Source: Variovorax sp. CF079 (GTDB lineage Bacteria > Pseudomonadota > Gammaproteobacteria > Burkholderiales > Burkholderiaceae_C). Taken from it: a DNA stretch of 61,436 nt. Every line of letters begins with the position of its first letter. Within the stretch, counting starts at the first letter, position 1. Below are positions 1 to 6,965 of the stretch, piece after piece. A program made the position numbers and the translations under genes. Under the pieces are notes generated by a model that was not told the origin of the DNA, did not search any database, and saw only the letters and a list, made by a program, of their open reading frames with translations. The stretch covers positions 1-61,436 of the forward strand of contig NZ_FMZU01000033.1 of NCBI RefSeq assembly GCF_900101545.1, in the 5' to 3' direction.

Positions 1-168
1 GCGTCCATCAACGCCGCGATCAAGGACAAGTCCGTCATCGACAGCCTGGCGGTGGTCGGCCTGATCGCCCAGGGCTCCACCGTCGAGGAGATGGCGCGCT
101 CGCAAAGCGCCGAGTTCGAGCGCTGGGGTCCGCTGGTCAAGAAGGTCGGCTTCACCGCAGAGTCCTGA
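1..168 (+). CDS. Bug/TctC-family periplasmic receptor, C-terminal part
   Basis: The window opens inside this gene; 55 codons and a TGA stop are present. The tail, with 'SAEFERWGPLVKKVGF' close to the end, is the usual C-terminus of Bug receptors, the periplasmic solute-binding proteins of tripartite tricarboxylate transporters, which often bind aromatic or small organic acids. The stop lies two bases before the ATG of the tannase-like gene, so the two probably share a transcript and the receptor may bring in an ester or aromatic acid handled by the genes that follow. The substrate cannot be read from this fragment. No membrane TctA/TctB genes are nearby, which is common for Bug receptors in this group. 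Confidence 0.8.
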   Translation, partial: ASINAAIKDKSVIDSLAVVGLIAQGSTVEEMARSQSAEFERWGPLVKKVGFTAES

Positions 169-170
169 CG

Positions 171-1871
171 ATGAAAACGGCCTGCTGGACCGCGCTGGGC
201 GCGGTCGCGGTGCTCGTCGCCTGCACCTCGGCAGGCCCCGGTGCCCACGCCCCCAGGCTCGGCGCCGCCCGCCCGGGGCCGCTGCTGTCGTGCACCGACC
301 TCGCGGCGAAGGCCGCGCGCCCGGATACGGTCTACACGAGCGCCGTCGAAGTACCCGCCGGCACCGTCGCCGTCGGCAATACGCGCCTTGCAGCGCCGGC
401 CCATTGCCTGGTGCAAGGCCGCATGAACGAACGCGTGAGCACAGTCGACGGCAACAGCTACGCCATCGGCTTCGAGATGCGGCTGCCGCTGGCGTGGAAC
501 GGCCGCTTCTTCTACCAGGCCAACGGCGGGCTCGACGGCGCGGTGGTACCGGCCGTGGGCGGCATCGGCGGCGGTGGGCCGGTCGGCAGCGCCTTGCAGA
601 TGGGCTTCGCCGTCATCAGTTCCGATGCCGGCCACGCGGGTTCGCTGGGGCCGCGCTTCGGCATCGATCCGCAGGCGCGCCTGGACTACGGCTACAACGC
701 GGTCGCGCAACTCACGCCGATGGCCAAGTACCTGATCGCGCAGGCCTACGGCCGCGGCCCGGACCGTTCGTACATCGGCGGCTGCTCCAACGGCGGCCGG
801 CATGCGATGGTGGCGGCGGCCCGGTCGCCCGGCCAGTACGACGGCATCCTGGCCGGCAACCCCGGTTTCAACCTGCCGAAGGCGGCCGTGGCGCAGCTCT
901 ACGGCGCCCAGCAATACGCCAAGGCGGCGAGCGCCTCCACGCCGGCCGGACAGCCCGATCTCCAGAGCGCCTTCACGCCCGCGGAGATGCAGCTGGTGGC
1001 CCGGCGCGTGCTGGCGCGCTGCGATGCCCTCGACGGGCTGGCGGACGGCATCGTTTCGGACGTGAAGGCCTGCCAGGCGCGCTTCCGGCTCGACGCCGAC
1101 GTGCCCACCTGCACCGGCGCGCGCGACAGCAGCTGCCTCGCCCCAGCCCAGAAGAGCGCGCTCGCCAACGTCTTCGCCGGCGCCCGCAACAGCAGCGGCC
1201 GGACGATCTACAGCAGCTTCCCCTTCGACGCCGGCATCGCCGGCAGCAACTGGCGCGAGTGGAAATTCGCGAGCCCGCCGACGCGCGATGCCGGCGCGGT
1301 GGCCTTGATCTTCAGCACGCCGCCGCTGGCCGACCGGCCGGGCGGCCTGCCCTTCGCGCTGGGCTTCGACATGGACCGCGACGCGCCGCTGATCGAGGCC
1401 ACCAGTGGCATCTACCGCGACTCGGCCATGGCCTTCATGGCGCCGCCGGATGCCGCGAACCTGAGCGCGCTGCGCGACCGCGGCGCCAGGATGGTCGTCT
1501 ACCACGGCACCAGCGATCCGGTGTTCTCGTCGGACGACACCGCCGCCTGGTACGAGCGCCTGCAGGCCGCCAACCGGGGCGATGCCTCGTCCTTCGCGCG
1601 CTACTTTCCGGTGCCGGGCATGAACCATTGCTCTGGCGGCCCGGCCACCGACCAGTTCGACATGCTGAGCGCGCTCGTGGGCTGGGTCGAGCAGGGCCAG
1701 GCGCCGCAATCGGTGATCGCCGCCGCGCGCGGCCCGGGCGCCAACGCGGTCAACGCCGAGCTGCCTGCCGACTGGTCGGCCCGCCGCACCCGGCCGCTGT
1801 GCCCCTATCCGCGTGTCGCGGCCTACACCGGCGGCGATCCCGAAAGCGCGGCCAGCTTCGCCTGCCGATGA
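171..1871 (+). CDS. tannase/feruloyl esterase family lipoprotein
   Basis: A 566-residue alpha/beta-hydrolase of the tannase family, which splits aromatic carboxylic esters (feruloyl esters, gallotannins; the PET-product enzyme MHETase is also in this family). The N-terminus is a signal peptide ending in the lipobox-like LVAC at about residues 15-18, so an exported lipoprotein is likely. The nucleophile motif GGCSNGG places Ser at about 206, Asp is in TSDPVF at about 449, and His in GMNHC at about 486. Cysteines directly beside the Ser and His form the family's CS-D-HC disulfide signature. Other cysteine pairs lie in the lid region (about 300-325). It follows a Bug receptor and overlaps the acyl-CoA dehydrogenase start by four bases (ATGA), suggesting ester hydrolysis, uptake and CoA-linked oxidation in one operon. 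The exact ester is unknown. Confidence 0.88.
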   Translation: MKTACWTALGAVAVLVACTSAGPGAHAPRLGAARPGPLLSCTDLAAKAARPDTVYTSAVEVPAGTVAVGNTRLAAPAHCLVQGRMNERVSTVDGNSYAIGFEMRLPLAWNGRFFYQANGGLDGAVVPAVGGIGGGGPVGSALQMGFAVISSDAGHAGSLGPRFGIDPQARLDYGYNAVAQLTPMAKYLIAQAYGRGPDRSYIGGCSNGGRHAMVAAARSPGQYDGILAGNPGFNLPKAAVAQLYGAQQYAKAASASTPAGQPDLQSAFTPAEMQLVARRVLARCDALDGLADGIVSDVKACQARFRLDADVPTCTGARDSSCLAPAQKSALANVFAGARNSSGRTIYSSFPFDAGIAGSNWREWKFASPPTRDAGAVALIFSTPPLADRPGGLPFALGFDMDRDAPLIEATSGIYRDSAMAFMAPPDAANLSALRDRGARMVVYHGTSDPVFSSDDTAAWYERLQAANRGDASSFARYFPVPGMNHCSGGPATDQFDMLSALVGWVEQGQAPQSVIAAARGPGANAVNAELPADWSARRTRPLCPYPRVAAYTGGDPESAASFACR

Positions 1872-3592
1872 TGACCTACCAGCCCCGCCCCGATGAAGTC
1901 CGCTTCCTGCTGGAAGCCGTGCTCGGCGCGACCCCGCGCCTGCGCGCACTCGCGCCCTTTGCCGAGTTCGACGACGCATTGCAGGCGCAGGTGCTCGACG
2001 AAGCCGGCAAGTTCGTCGCCGAGGTCATCGCGCCGGTCAACCGCACGGGCGACGAAGCGGGCTGCCGTTTCGTCGATGGGGAGGTGCACACCCCGCCCGG
2101 CTTTCGCGAGGCCTACCGAAGCTTGAGCCAGGGCGGTTGGCTCGCGCTCTCGGCCGCGCCCGAAGACGGCGGCCAGGGCCTGCCCGCCGTGCTCGAAGCG
2201 ATCCTGTTCGAATGGCTCAGCGCGGCCAACCACGGCCTCACGATGGCGCCCGGCCTGCTGCATGGCGCCTACGAATGCCTCAAGCACCACGGCAGCGAAG
2301 AACTGAAACAGCGCTACCTCTCGAAGATCGCGAGCGGCGAATGGCTCGCAACCATGTGCCTGACCGAGGCCCATGCCGGCAGCGATCTGGGCCAGGTGCG
2401 CACGCGCGCGGTGGCGCAGCCCGACGGCAGCCATCGCGTGGCCGGCGGCAAGATCTTCATCTCGGGCGGCGAGCACGATCTCACGGAGAACATCGTGCAC
2501 CTGGTGCTGTGCCGGCTGCCGGATGCGCCGGCCGGGCCCAAGGGCTTGTCGCTGGTGCTGGTGCCCAAGGTGCTGCCCGACGGCACGCGCAACGCGGTGC
2601 ACTGCGAGCGCATCGAGGAAAAGATGGGTCTGCACGGCAGTCCGACCTGCGTCATGCGCTTCGACGACGCCACCGGCTGGCTGATCGGCGAGCCGAACCG
2701 CGGGCTGGCCGCGATGTTCGTGATGATGAACGCGGCGCGGCTGCATGTGGCGCTGCAGGGCATCGGCCTGCTCGACGCGGCCTGGCAGAAGGCCGAGGCC
2801 TACGCGCACGAGCGGCGCCAGATGCGCGCACCCGGGCCGGCGCCTGCGAGCCGCGGCTCTGGGCCGGCCGACCTGATCGCCGAGCATCCGGCGATGCGCC
2901 GCATCCTCGACACGCAGCGCGCCTGGATCGATGGCGCGCGGCTCCTCGCCTACCGCACCGCGCTGCAGCTCGACATCGCCCGGCACGACGCCGATGCCAA
3001 GGCGCGGGAACGGGCGCAACGCTGGTGCGCGCTGGTCACGCCGGTGCTCAAGGCAGCCTGCACGCAGCAGGCTTTTCAGGGCGCCAGCGAATGCCTGCAG
3101 GTCTTCGGCGGCCATGGCTATGTGCGCGAGTGGGGCATCGAGCAGGTGCTGCGCGATGCGCGCGTGACCATGATCTACGAGGGCACCAACGAGATCCAGG
3201 CCATCGACCTGCTGGTGCGCAAAGTGCTGCCCGACGGCGGCGCCGGCATGTCGGCGCTCCTGATCGAACTGCGCGACGAGCTCGATGCCTCGCGCGAGAT
3301 CGAGGCCGAGGTGCAGCGCCGGCTCGCGCAGCTGCGCTACCTCGGCACCACGGTCGTCATGGCAGCCGGCACCGATGCCGCGCTGCCCTATGAAGTGGCC
3401 GACGACTACCTGCGGGTCGTGATGCTGGCCATGCTGGCCTGGGCCTGGGCGCGCGTCGAGCGGGCAGCGCCAGGCGAGCTACGCTGGTCGAAGCCCGCCG
3501 CGGCGTTCCGCCGCTGGGTGCTGCCCGAATTCGAGATGCGCCTGGGCATCGTCAAGCGCGCCTGCGAGGCCGTCACGCAAGCTGGCACCTGA
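1868..3592 (+). CDS. acyl-CoA dehydrogenase, long DmdC-like type
   Basis: A flavoenzyme of 574 residues if the ATG at 1868 is used (another ATG follows at 1871). It oxidises an acyl-CoA to the 2-enoyl-CoA and passes electrons to ETF. Visible family marks are the middle-domain motif MCLTEAHAGSDLG, the glycine-rich QVFGGHGYVREWG, and IYEGTNEIQAIDL near residue 440, which carries the usual catalytic Glu region. The extra C-terminal helical domain of about 120 residues and the total length near 590 fit the DmdC/AcdX-like subgroup rather than short fatty-acid dehydrogenases. The reading frame is open further upstream, but that part lies inside the tannase gene and is arginine-rich shadow sequence. 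Substrate unknown; the tannase neighbour suggests an aromatic side-chain acid, which is inference. Confidence 0.88.
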   Translation: MMTYQPRPDEVRFLLEAVLGATPRLRALAPFAEFDDALQAQVLDEAGKFVAEVIAPVNRTGDEAGCRFVDGEVHTPPGFREAYRSLSQGGWLALSAAPEDGGQGLPAVLEAILFEWLSAANHGLTMAPGLLHGAYECLKHHGSEELKQRYLSKIASGEWLATMCLTEAHAGSDLGQVRTRAVAQPDGSHRVAGGKIFISGGEHDLTENIVHLVLCRLPDAPAGPKGLSLVLVPKVLPDGTRNAVHCERIEEKMGLHGSPTCVMRFDDATGWLIGEPNRGLAAMFVMMNAARLHVALQGIGLLDAAWQKAEAYAHERRQMRAPGPAPASRGSGPADLIAEHPAMRRILDTQRAWIDGARLLAYRTALQLDIARHDADAKARERAQRWCALVTPVLKAACTQQAFQGASECLQVFGGHGYVREWGIEQVLRDARVTMIYEGTNEIQAIDLLVRKVLPDGGAGMSALLIELRDELDASREIEAEVQRRLAQLRYLGTTVVMAAGTDAALPYEVADDYLRVVMLAMLAWAWARVERAAPGELRWSKPAAAFRRWVLPEFEMRLGIVKRACEAVTQAGT

Positions 3593-3641
3593 GCGACGCT
3601 CGCCAGATGCGCGACCCGCCCAAGCCAGTTACCCTCCGACC

Positions 3642-4124
3642 ATGGCAGTCTCCCGCAAGAAATCCGCTTCCGCCGTCGCCGTTGCGCCACCGCGCGCCGA
3701 CCAACTCGATACCCGCGTGCTCGAAGCCCTGGTCGGCTACAACGCGCGGCGCGCCTGGCTGGCCGTGAGCACGGTGTTCGCGGAGCGCATGGCGGCCTAC
3801 GGTCTCAAGCAGGTGGACTTCTCGGTGCTCTCGCTGCTCGCACACAACCCGGGCGCCACCTCGCGCCAGCTGTGCGCCACGCTCGACATCCTGCCGCCGA
3901 ACCTGGTGAGCCTGATCTCGGCGATGGACAGCCGCGGCCTGATCGAGCGGCGCCCCCATCCGCACGATGGCCGCGCGATCGGCCTGCATCTGACGCCGGC
4001 GGGCGTTTCCCTGGTGCGCGACGCGGAGCGGACGGTGGTCGAACTGGAGGCGGATGCCAGCGCGCGCCTCACGACGCGCGAGCGCGAGACGCTGATCCGC
4101 TTATTGCAGAAGATCTACCACTAG
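3642..4124 (+). CDS. MarR-family transcriptional regulator
   Basis: A 160-residue winged-helix protein. The core is FSVLSLLAHNPGATSRQLCATLDI, followed by a recognition helix near LVSLISAMDSRGLIERRPHPHDGRA, where the D-x-R turn in the wing is typical of MarR proteins. Such dimers usually repress a neighbouring catabolic operon and release DNA on binding a phenolic ligand. It lies 49 bases after the acyl-CoA dehydrogenase in the same direction, so it may control the Bug/tannase/dehydrogenase operon. No ribosome-binding site is evident before the ATG. The stop overlaps the end of the convergent small membrane protein by four bases. Confidence 0.88.
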   Translation: MAVSRKKSASAVAVAPPRADQLDTRVLEALVGYNARRAWLAVSTVFAERMAAYGLKQVDFSVLSLLAHNPGATSRQLCATLDILPPNLVSLISAMDSRGLIERRPHPHDGRAIGLHLTPAGVSLVRDAERTVVELEADASARLTTRERETLIRLLQKIYH

Positions 4125-4489
4125 AAGCGTTCCGTGAGCACCAGCACCTGGTGCGCCGCACCGGCGACCACAGCGGGATTCGGGTAGTAGAGCTCGCCGT
4201 CGATGTCGTTGCGGGAAAAAGCGTTGCGCGCCTCGAAGTAGCGCGCCCGCGCCGCCTCGAACACCTGCCGCCGCCATGAAGGTTGCGCGGCTTCGATACG
4301 CGCCCAGTGTTCGGGCGAGAGCGTGGGGCACAGCGGAACGGGCGCGGCGCGTTCCCGCAGCAGCAGTTCGCGCGCCTCGCTCGTCAAGGGATCGAACTCC
4401 AGGGCTTTTTCGCGCCGGCGCGCCAGAAGGTTGGAAAGAAGGGTCGCGCCAAAGAGGCTGAGCAAGGCGAGGACGATCGCAAAGTCCAT
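4121..4489 (-). CDS. hypothetical protein with one N-terminal membrane helix
   Basis: A 122-residue protein of no family I recognise. Residues 3-23 (FAIVLALLSLFGATLLSNLL) form one hydrophobic helix, followed by a basic stretch LARRREK, so the bulk is probably cytoplasmic. The remainder is a soluble domain rich in Arg and Glu, with the segment FSRNDIDGELYYPNPAV near the end. It overlaps the convergent MarR gene by four bases and lies 28 bases downstream of another small minus-strand gene, so the two may be co-transcribed. Ordinary composition supports a real gene, but no function is suggested. Confidence 0.6.
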   Translation of the reverse strand: MDFAIVLALLSLFGATLLSNLLARRREKALEFDPLTSEARELLLRERAAPVPLCPTLSPEHWARIEAAQPSWRRQVFEAARARYFEARNAFSRNDIDGELYYPNPAVVAGAAHQVLVLTERF

Positions 4490-4517
4490 GGCGAGTCAAG
4501 AAAAACGTTGGCGTCGA

Positions 4518-4736
4518 TTACCAGAACTTCCACCACGGCGCGGCGGCGGAAGAACGGGCCGGCGGCAGCGGCTGCAGGCCGGTGTCGCGAATGCGGCGAC
4601 GCTGCTCGGCTTCGAGCGCCTGGGCCATGCGATGCGCAAGCTGGTCTCCCTGCATGGCGCGGATGCGCCACTCGGCAGCAAGGCTTTGCAGCTCGGAATC
4701 TTCGAGCTTGGCGGGCGTCGTCATCTGTTCGGACAT
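4518..4736 (-). CDS. small hypothetical protein
   Basis: A 72-residue soluble protein starting MSEQMTTPAKLED and ending in the aromatic tail PWWKFW. The centre (about 10-50) is a charged helix suited to a short coiled coil. Many small Comamonadaceae proteins end in a similar W-K-F-W tail, which is recalled family knowledge rather than proof. An upstream ATG at 4787 would add 17 residues. It is upstream of the one-helix membrane protein on the same strand and may form a two-gene unit with it. No function can be given. Confidence 0.5.
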   Translation of the reverse strand: MSEQMTTPAKLEDSELQSLAAEWRIRAMQGDQLAHRMAQALEAEQRRRIRDTGLQPLPPARSSAAAPWWKFW

Positions 4737-4820
4737 CCCGAAATTCTGCACACGCCAAGGGACCGCGGCAATCGTAGAGCTTTGCATTACACGGCCGCGC
4801 GGGCATATGTCAAATACGTG

Positions 4821-5579
4821 TCACGAGAGGAATCCGTCCCAGCTCAATTTGAGTCCGGTCAACAGCATGCCGAGGTAGACGAAACGGTAAAACCAGACGG
4901 CATCGATGCGGCGTGCGATCCGGACGCCGAGCCACACGCCGAACGGCGCGAGCGGCAGCAGCACCAGCGAAGTCGCCATGTTGCGCCAGTCGAGCAGGCC
5001 GAGCCACGCGTAGGGAATCCACTTGCTCAGATTCACCACGAAGAAGAAATAGGCCAGCGTCGCGGTATAGGCCACCGGCGTGAGCCGCAATGGAAGCACA
5101 TAGGCATTGACCGGCGGTCCGCCCGCATGAGCGATGAAGCTGGTGAAGCCGCCGATGGCCGTCAGCACCGCGCCGGCCGTCTTCGACGGCGGCGGATCGT
5201 CCGAGCGCGGCGGGAACAGCAGGCGCTGCGCCAGGAAGAGCAGCGTGAAGATGCCGACGATGCCGGCCACCGTGTGCGCCGGCAGCACGCGGAACAGCAA
5301 GGTGCCGACCACCGTGCCCACGAGGCCGAAGGGAATCAGGAAGCGCAGCAGCGAGCGGTCGAAGTCGCGGCGGAAGGCGGCGAGCCCCAGCAGGTCCATC
5401 AGCAGCAGCACCGGCATCAGGATCGCTGCCGCCTGCGGCACCGTGACGGCCAGGGCCAGGAGGGGCACCGCCAGCGAACCGAAGCCGGCGCCGAAACCGC
5501 TCTTGCTGACGCCGAGCATCAGCACGGCAGGAACGGCGACCGCATAGAAATGCGGGTCGGTGATGATGGGGAGAGCCAT
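4821..5579 (-). CDS. TauE/SafE-family permease
   Basis: A 252-residue integral membrane protein with about eight hydrophobic segments and two similar halves, as in the TauE/SafE (DUF81) family of anion exporters, which move sulfite, sulfoacetate and related organic anions. The first half contains LMLGVSKSGFGAGFG and the second IGGFTSFIAHAGGPPVNAY; these glycine-rich loops are the family marks. I chose the ATG at 5579 because the open frame further upstream is arginine-rich and not membrane-like. It is transcribed away from doxX. The neighbours do not point to a substrate. Confidence 0.85.
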   Translation of the reverse strand: MALPIITDPHFYAVAVPAVLMLGVSKSGFGAGFGSLAVPLLALAVTVPQAAAILMPVLLLMDLLGLAAFRRDFDRSLLRFLIPFGLVGTVVGTLLFRVLPAHTVAGIVGIFTLLFLAQRLLFPPRSDDPPPSKTAGAVLTAIGGFTSFIAHAGGPPVNAYVLPLRLTPVAYTATLAYFFFVVNLSKWIPYAWLGLLDWRNMATSLVLLPLAPFGVWLGVRIARRIDAVWFYRFVYLGMLLTGLKLSWDGFLS

Positions 5580-5667
5580 GGGAAAGAGAAAGGCGAGCGG
5601 CCGCGCCGTGCAGGCGGGTGCGCCGAGCGTAGCAGGATGCGGCGGCCGCCGCCTTCCTCCAAAAAAT

Positions 5668-5681
5668 GTGCGTAAACGCAC
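5668..5681. promoter_or_regulatory. GTG-N8-CAC dyad upstream of doxX
   Basis: The sequence GTGCGTAAACGCAC is an inverted repeat with 5-base arms around four bases. The GTG and CAC are separated by eight bases, the same geometry as a Crp/Fnr-type operator. It ends 62 bases before the doxX ATG and also lies in the promoter region of the divergent permease. A near-identical copy is at 8614. Binding by the Crp/Fnr protein encoded between them is inference. Confidence 0.45.
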
Positions 5682-5743
5682 CGACTCGCGCTGCCGGCAT
5701 CCGCAGACTCGACGGTCTTTACGTCTCATCAAAGGATCGCTGA

Positions 5744-6190
5744 ATGAATACCCAGGCCCTGATGGCCGCGCCAACCTCCATCGGCGCGCTGCGCGAGGAC
5801 GCGGGCAAGTTCCTGCTGCGCGCATCGATCGCGCTGCTCGTGCTGCTGCACGGCATCAACAAGCTCACGAGCGGACCGGGCTTCGTCATCGGCGCGCTGG
5901 AACGCGCCGGCCTGCCCGGCGGCATCGGCTACGGAGTCTATGTGGGCGAGGTGCTGGCGCCGCTCCTGATGCTCGCCGGCTTCTGGACGCGCGCCGCGGC
6001 CGGCATCGTCGCTTTCAACATGGTGGTCGCGATCGGCCTGGTGCACATGAGCGGCCTGTTCGCGCTGGCCAAGCAGGGCGGCGGCTGGGCGCTCGAACTG
6101 CAGGGCCTCTACCTGGCCGGCGCCCTGGCCGTCGCGCTGCTGGGCGCGGGCCGCTTGAGCGTGGGCGGCGCAGCCGGTCGCTTCAACTGA
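5744..6190 (+). CDS. DoxX-family membrane protein
   Basis: A 148-residue protein with four hydrophobic segments (about 23-40, 65-80, 83-100 and 120-140), matching DoxX/YqjF-type proteins. The motif LLHGINKLTSGPGFV in the first helix region is characteristic. DoxX proteins are small inner-membrane subunits linked to quinone or thiol redox processes in some bacteria; the role here is unknown. The start has a good ribosome-binding site (AAAGGA). A GTG-N8-CAC dyad lies 62 bases upstream. The gene ends nine bases before the 3' end of the convergent Crp/Fnr gene. Confidence 0.85.
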   Translation: MNTQALMAAPTSIGALREDAGKFLLRASIALLVLLHGINKLTSGPGFVIGALERAGLPGGIGYGVYVGEVLAPLLMLAGFWTRAAAGIVAFNMVVAIGLVHMSGLFALAKQGGGWALELQGLYLAGALAVALLGAGRLSVGGAAGRFN

Positions 6191-6199
6191 GACGATCGA

Positions 6200-6913
6200 T
6201 CAGCCAGGCTCGCCGCGCACCTCGGCCACCATGCGGGCCAGGCGCTCGGCATCGGTCACGATCAGGGCCCGGCCTTCTTTCGCCAGCAGGCCCTCGCGCA
6301 CCAGCACATTGAGCTCGCGCGTGACCTGTTCGCGGTTGGTGCTGATCTGGCTGGCCAGCTCGGCGTGGCGCGGCGCCGGCTCCAGGCGCGCCCGGTTGCC
6401 GGCGATGCCGGCCGCGTGCGCCATGCGCAGCAGCTCGGCATGCAGGCGGTTCTGCACGCCGAGCGTGCTGAGGTCGATGACGCGCTCGGACAGCTGCCGC
6501 ACCAGCTGAGTCAGTCGGCGCATCACGCGCTCGGCTACCAGCGGCTCCTCGCGCAGCAGCCTCATGAAGGCTGTCCGGTCGAGGCTGGCGACGACACAGG
6601 GCTCCAGCGTCAGCACATCGGCCGAGCGCGGTCCGCCGTCGATAGCGGCGATATCGCCGAAGTGCTCGCCTTCGCCGCAGTCGCGGAAAGTGACCTGCCG
6701 CCCATTGGCCGAGTAGGTCGTGATGCGGGCACGCCCCGACACCAGGAAGTAGACCTCGCCATCGTCCTGCGTGCGCAACAGGAGCGGCTTGCGCGCCGCC
6801 ACGCTGTGCCAGCGGCAGGCCTGGGCGAGCAGCTCGAGGCGCCGGTCGGACAGGCCTTCGAGCAGCGGGATCTTCCGCAGCGCGAGGCTGGAGCGGTGAG
6901 GGGAAGGGGTCAT
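6200..6913 (-). CDS. Crp/Fnr-family transcriptional regulator
   Basis: A 237-residue regulator with an N-terminal cyclic-nucleotide-binding-like beta-roll (about 15-130; VYFLVSGRARITTYSANGRQ and GEHFGDIAAIDGGPRSADV) and a C-terminal winged helix containing LASQISTNREQVTRELN. No cluster of N-terminal cysteines is present, so it is not a typical oxygen-sensing Fnr. The phosphate-cassette stretch GPRSADV resembles the cAMP-binding R-S-A pattern, which supports nucleotide binding. Its start codon is 52 bases from that of a divergent class III nucleotide cyclase, so the pair may make and sense the same messenger. Starts further upstream would run into the cyclase leader and were not used. Confidence 0.87.
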   Translation of the reverse strand: MTPSPHRSSLALRKIPLLEGLSDRRLELLAQACRWHSVAARKPLLLRTQDDGEVYFLVSGRARITTYSANGRQVTFRDCGEGEHFGDIAAIDGGPRSADVLTLEPCVVASLDRTAFMRLLREEPLVAERVMRRLTQLVRQLSERVIDLSTLGVQNRLHAELLRMAHAAGIAGNRARLEPAPRHAELASQISTNREQVTRELNVLVREGLLAKEGRALIVTDAERLARMVAEVRGEPG

Positions 6914-6965
6914 GCAGGGTCGGCCGGGGCGGGCATTATGCTCGGGTGCCGCTTGGAGCCCGACC

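Noticed and set aside
290..1867. Upstream extension of the acyl-CoA dehydrogenase frame
   Set aside because: It lies inside the tannase gene in another frame and is arginine-rich shadow sequence; the family N-terminus begins at 1868.
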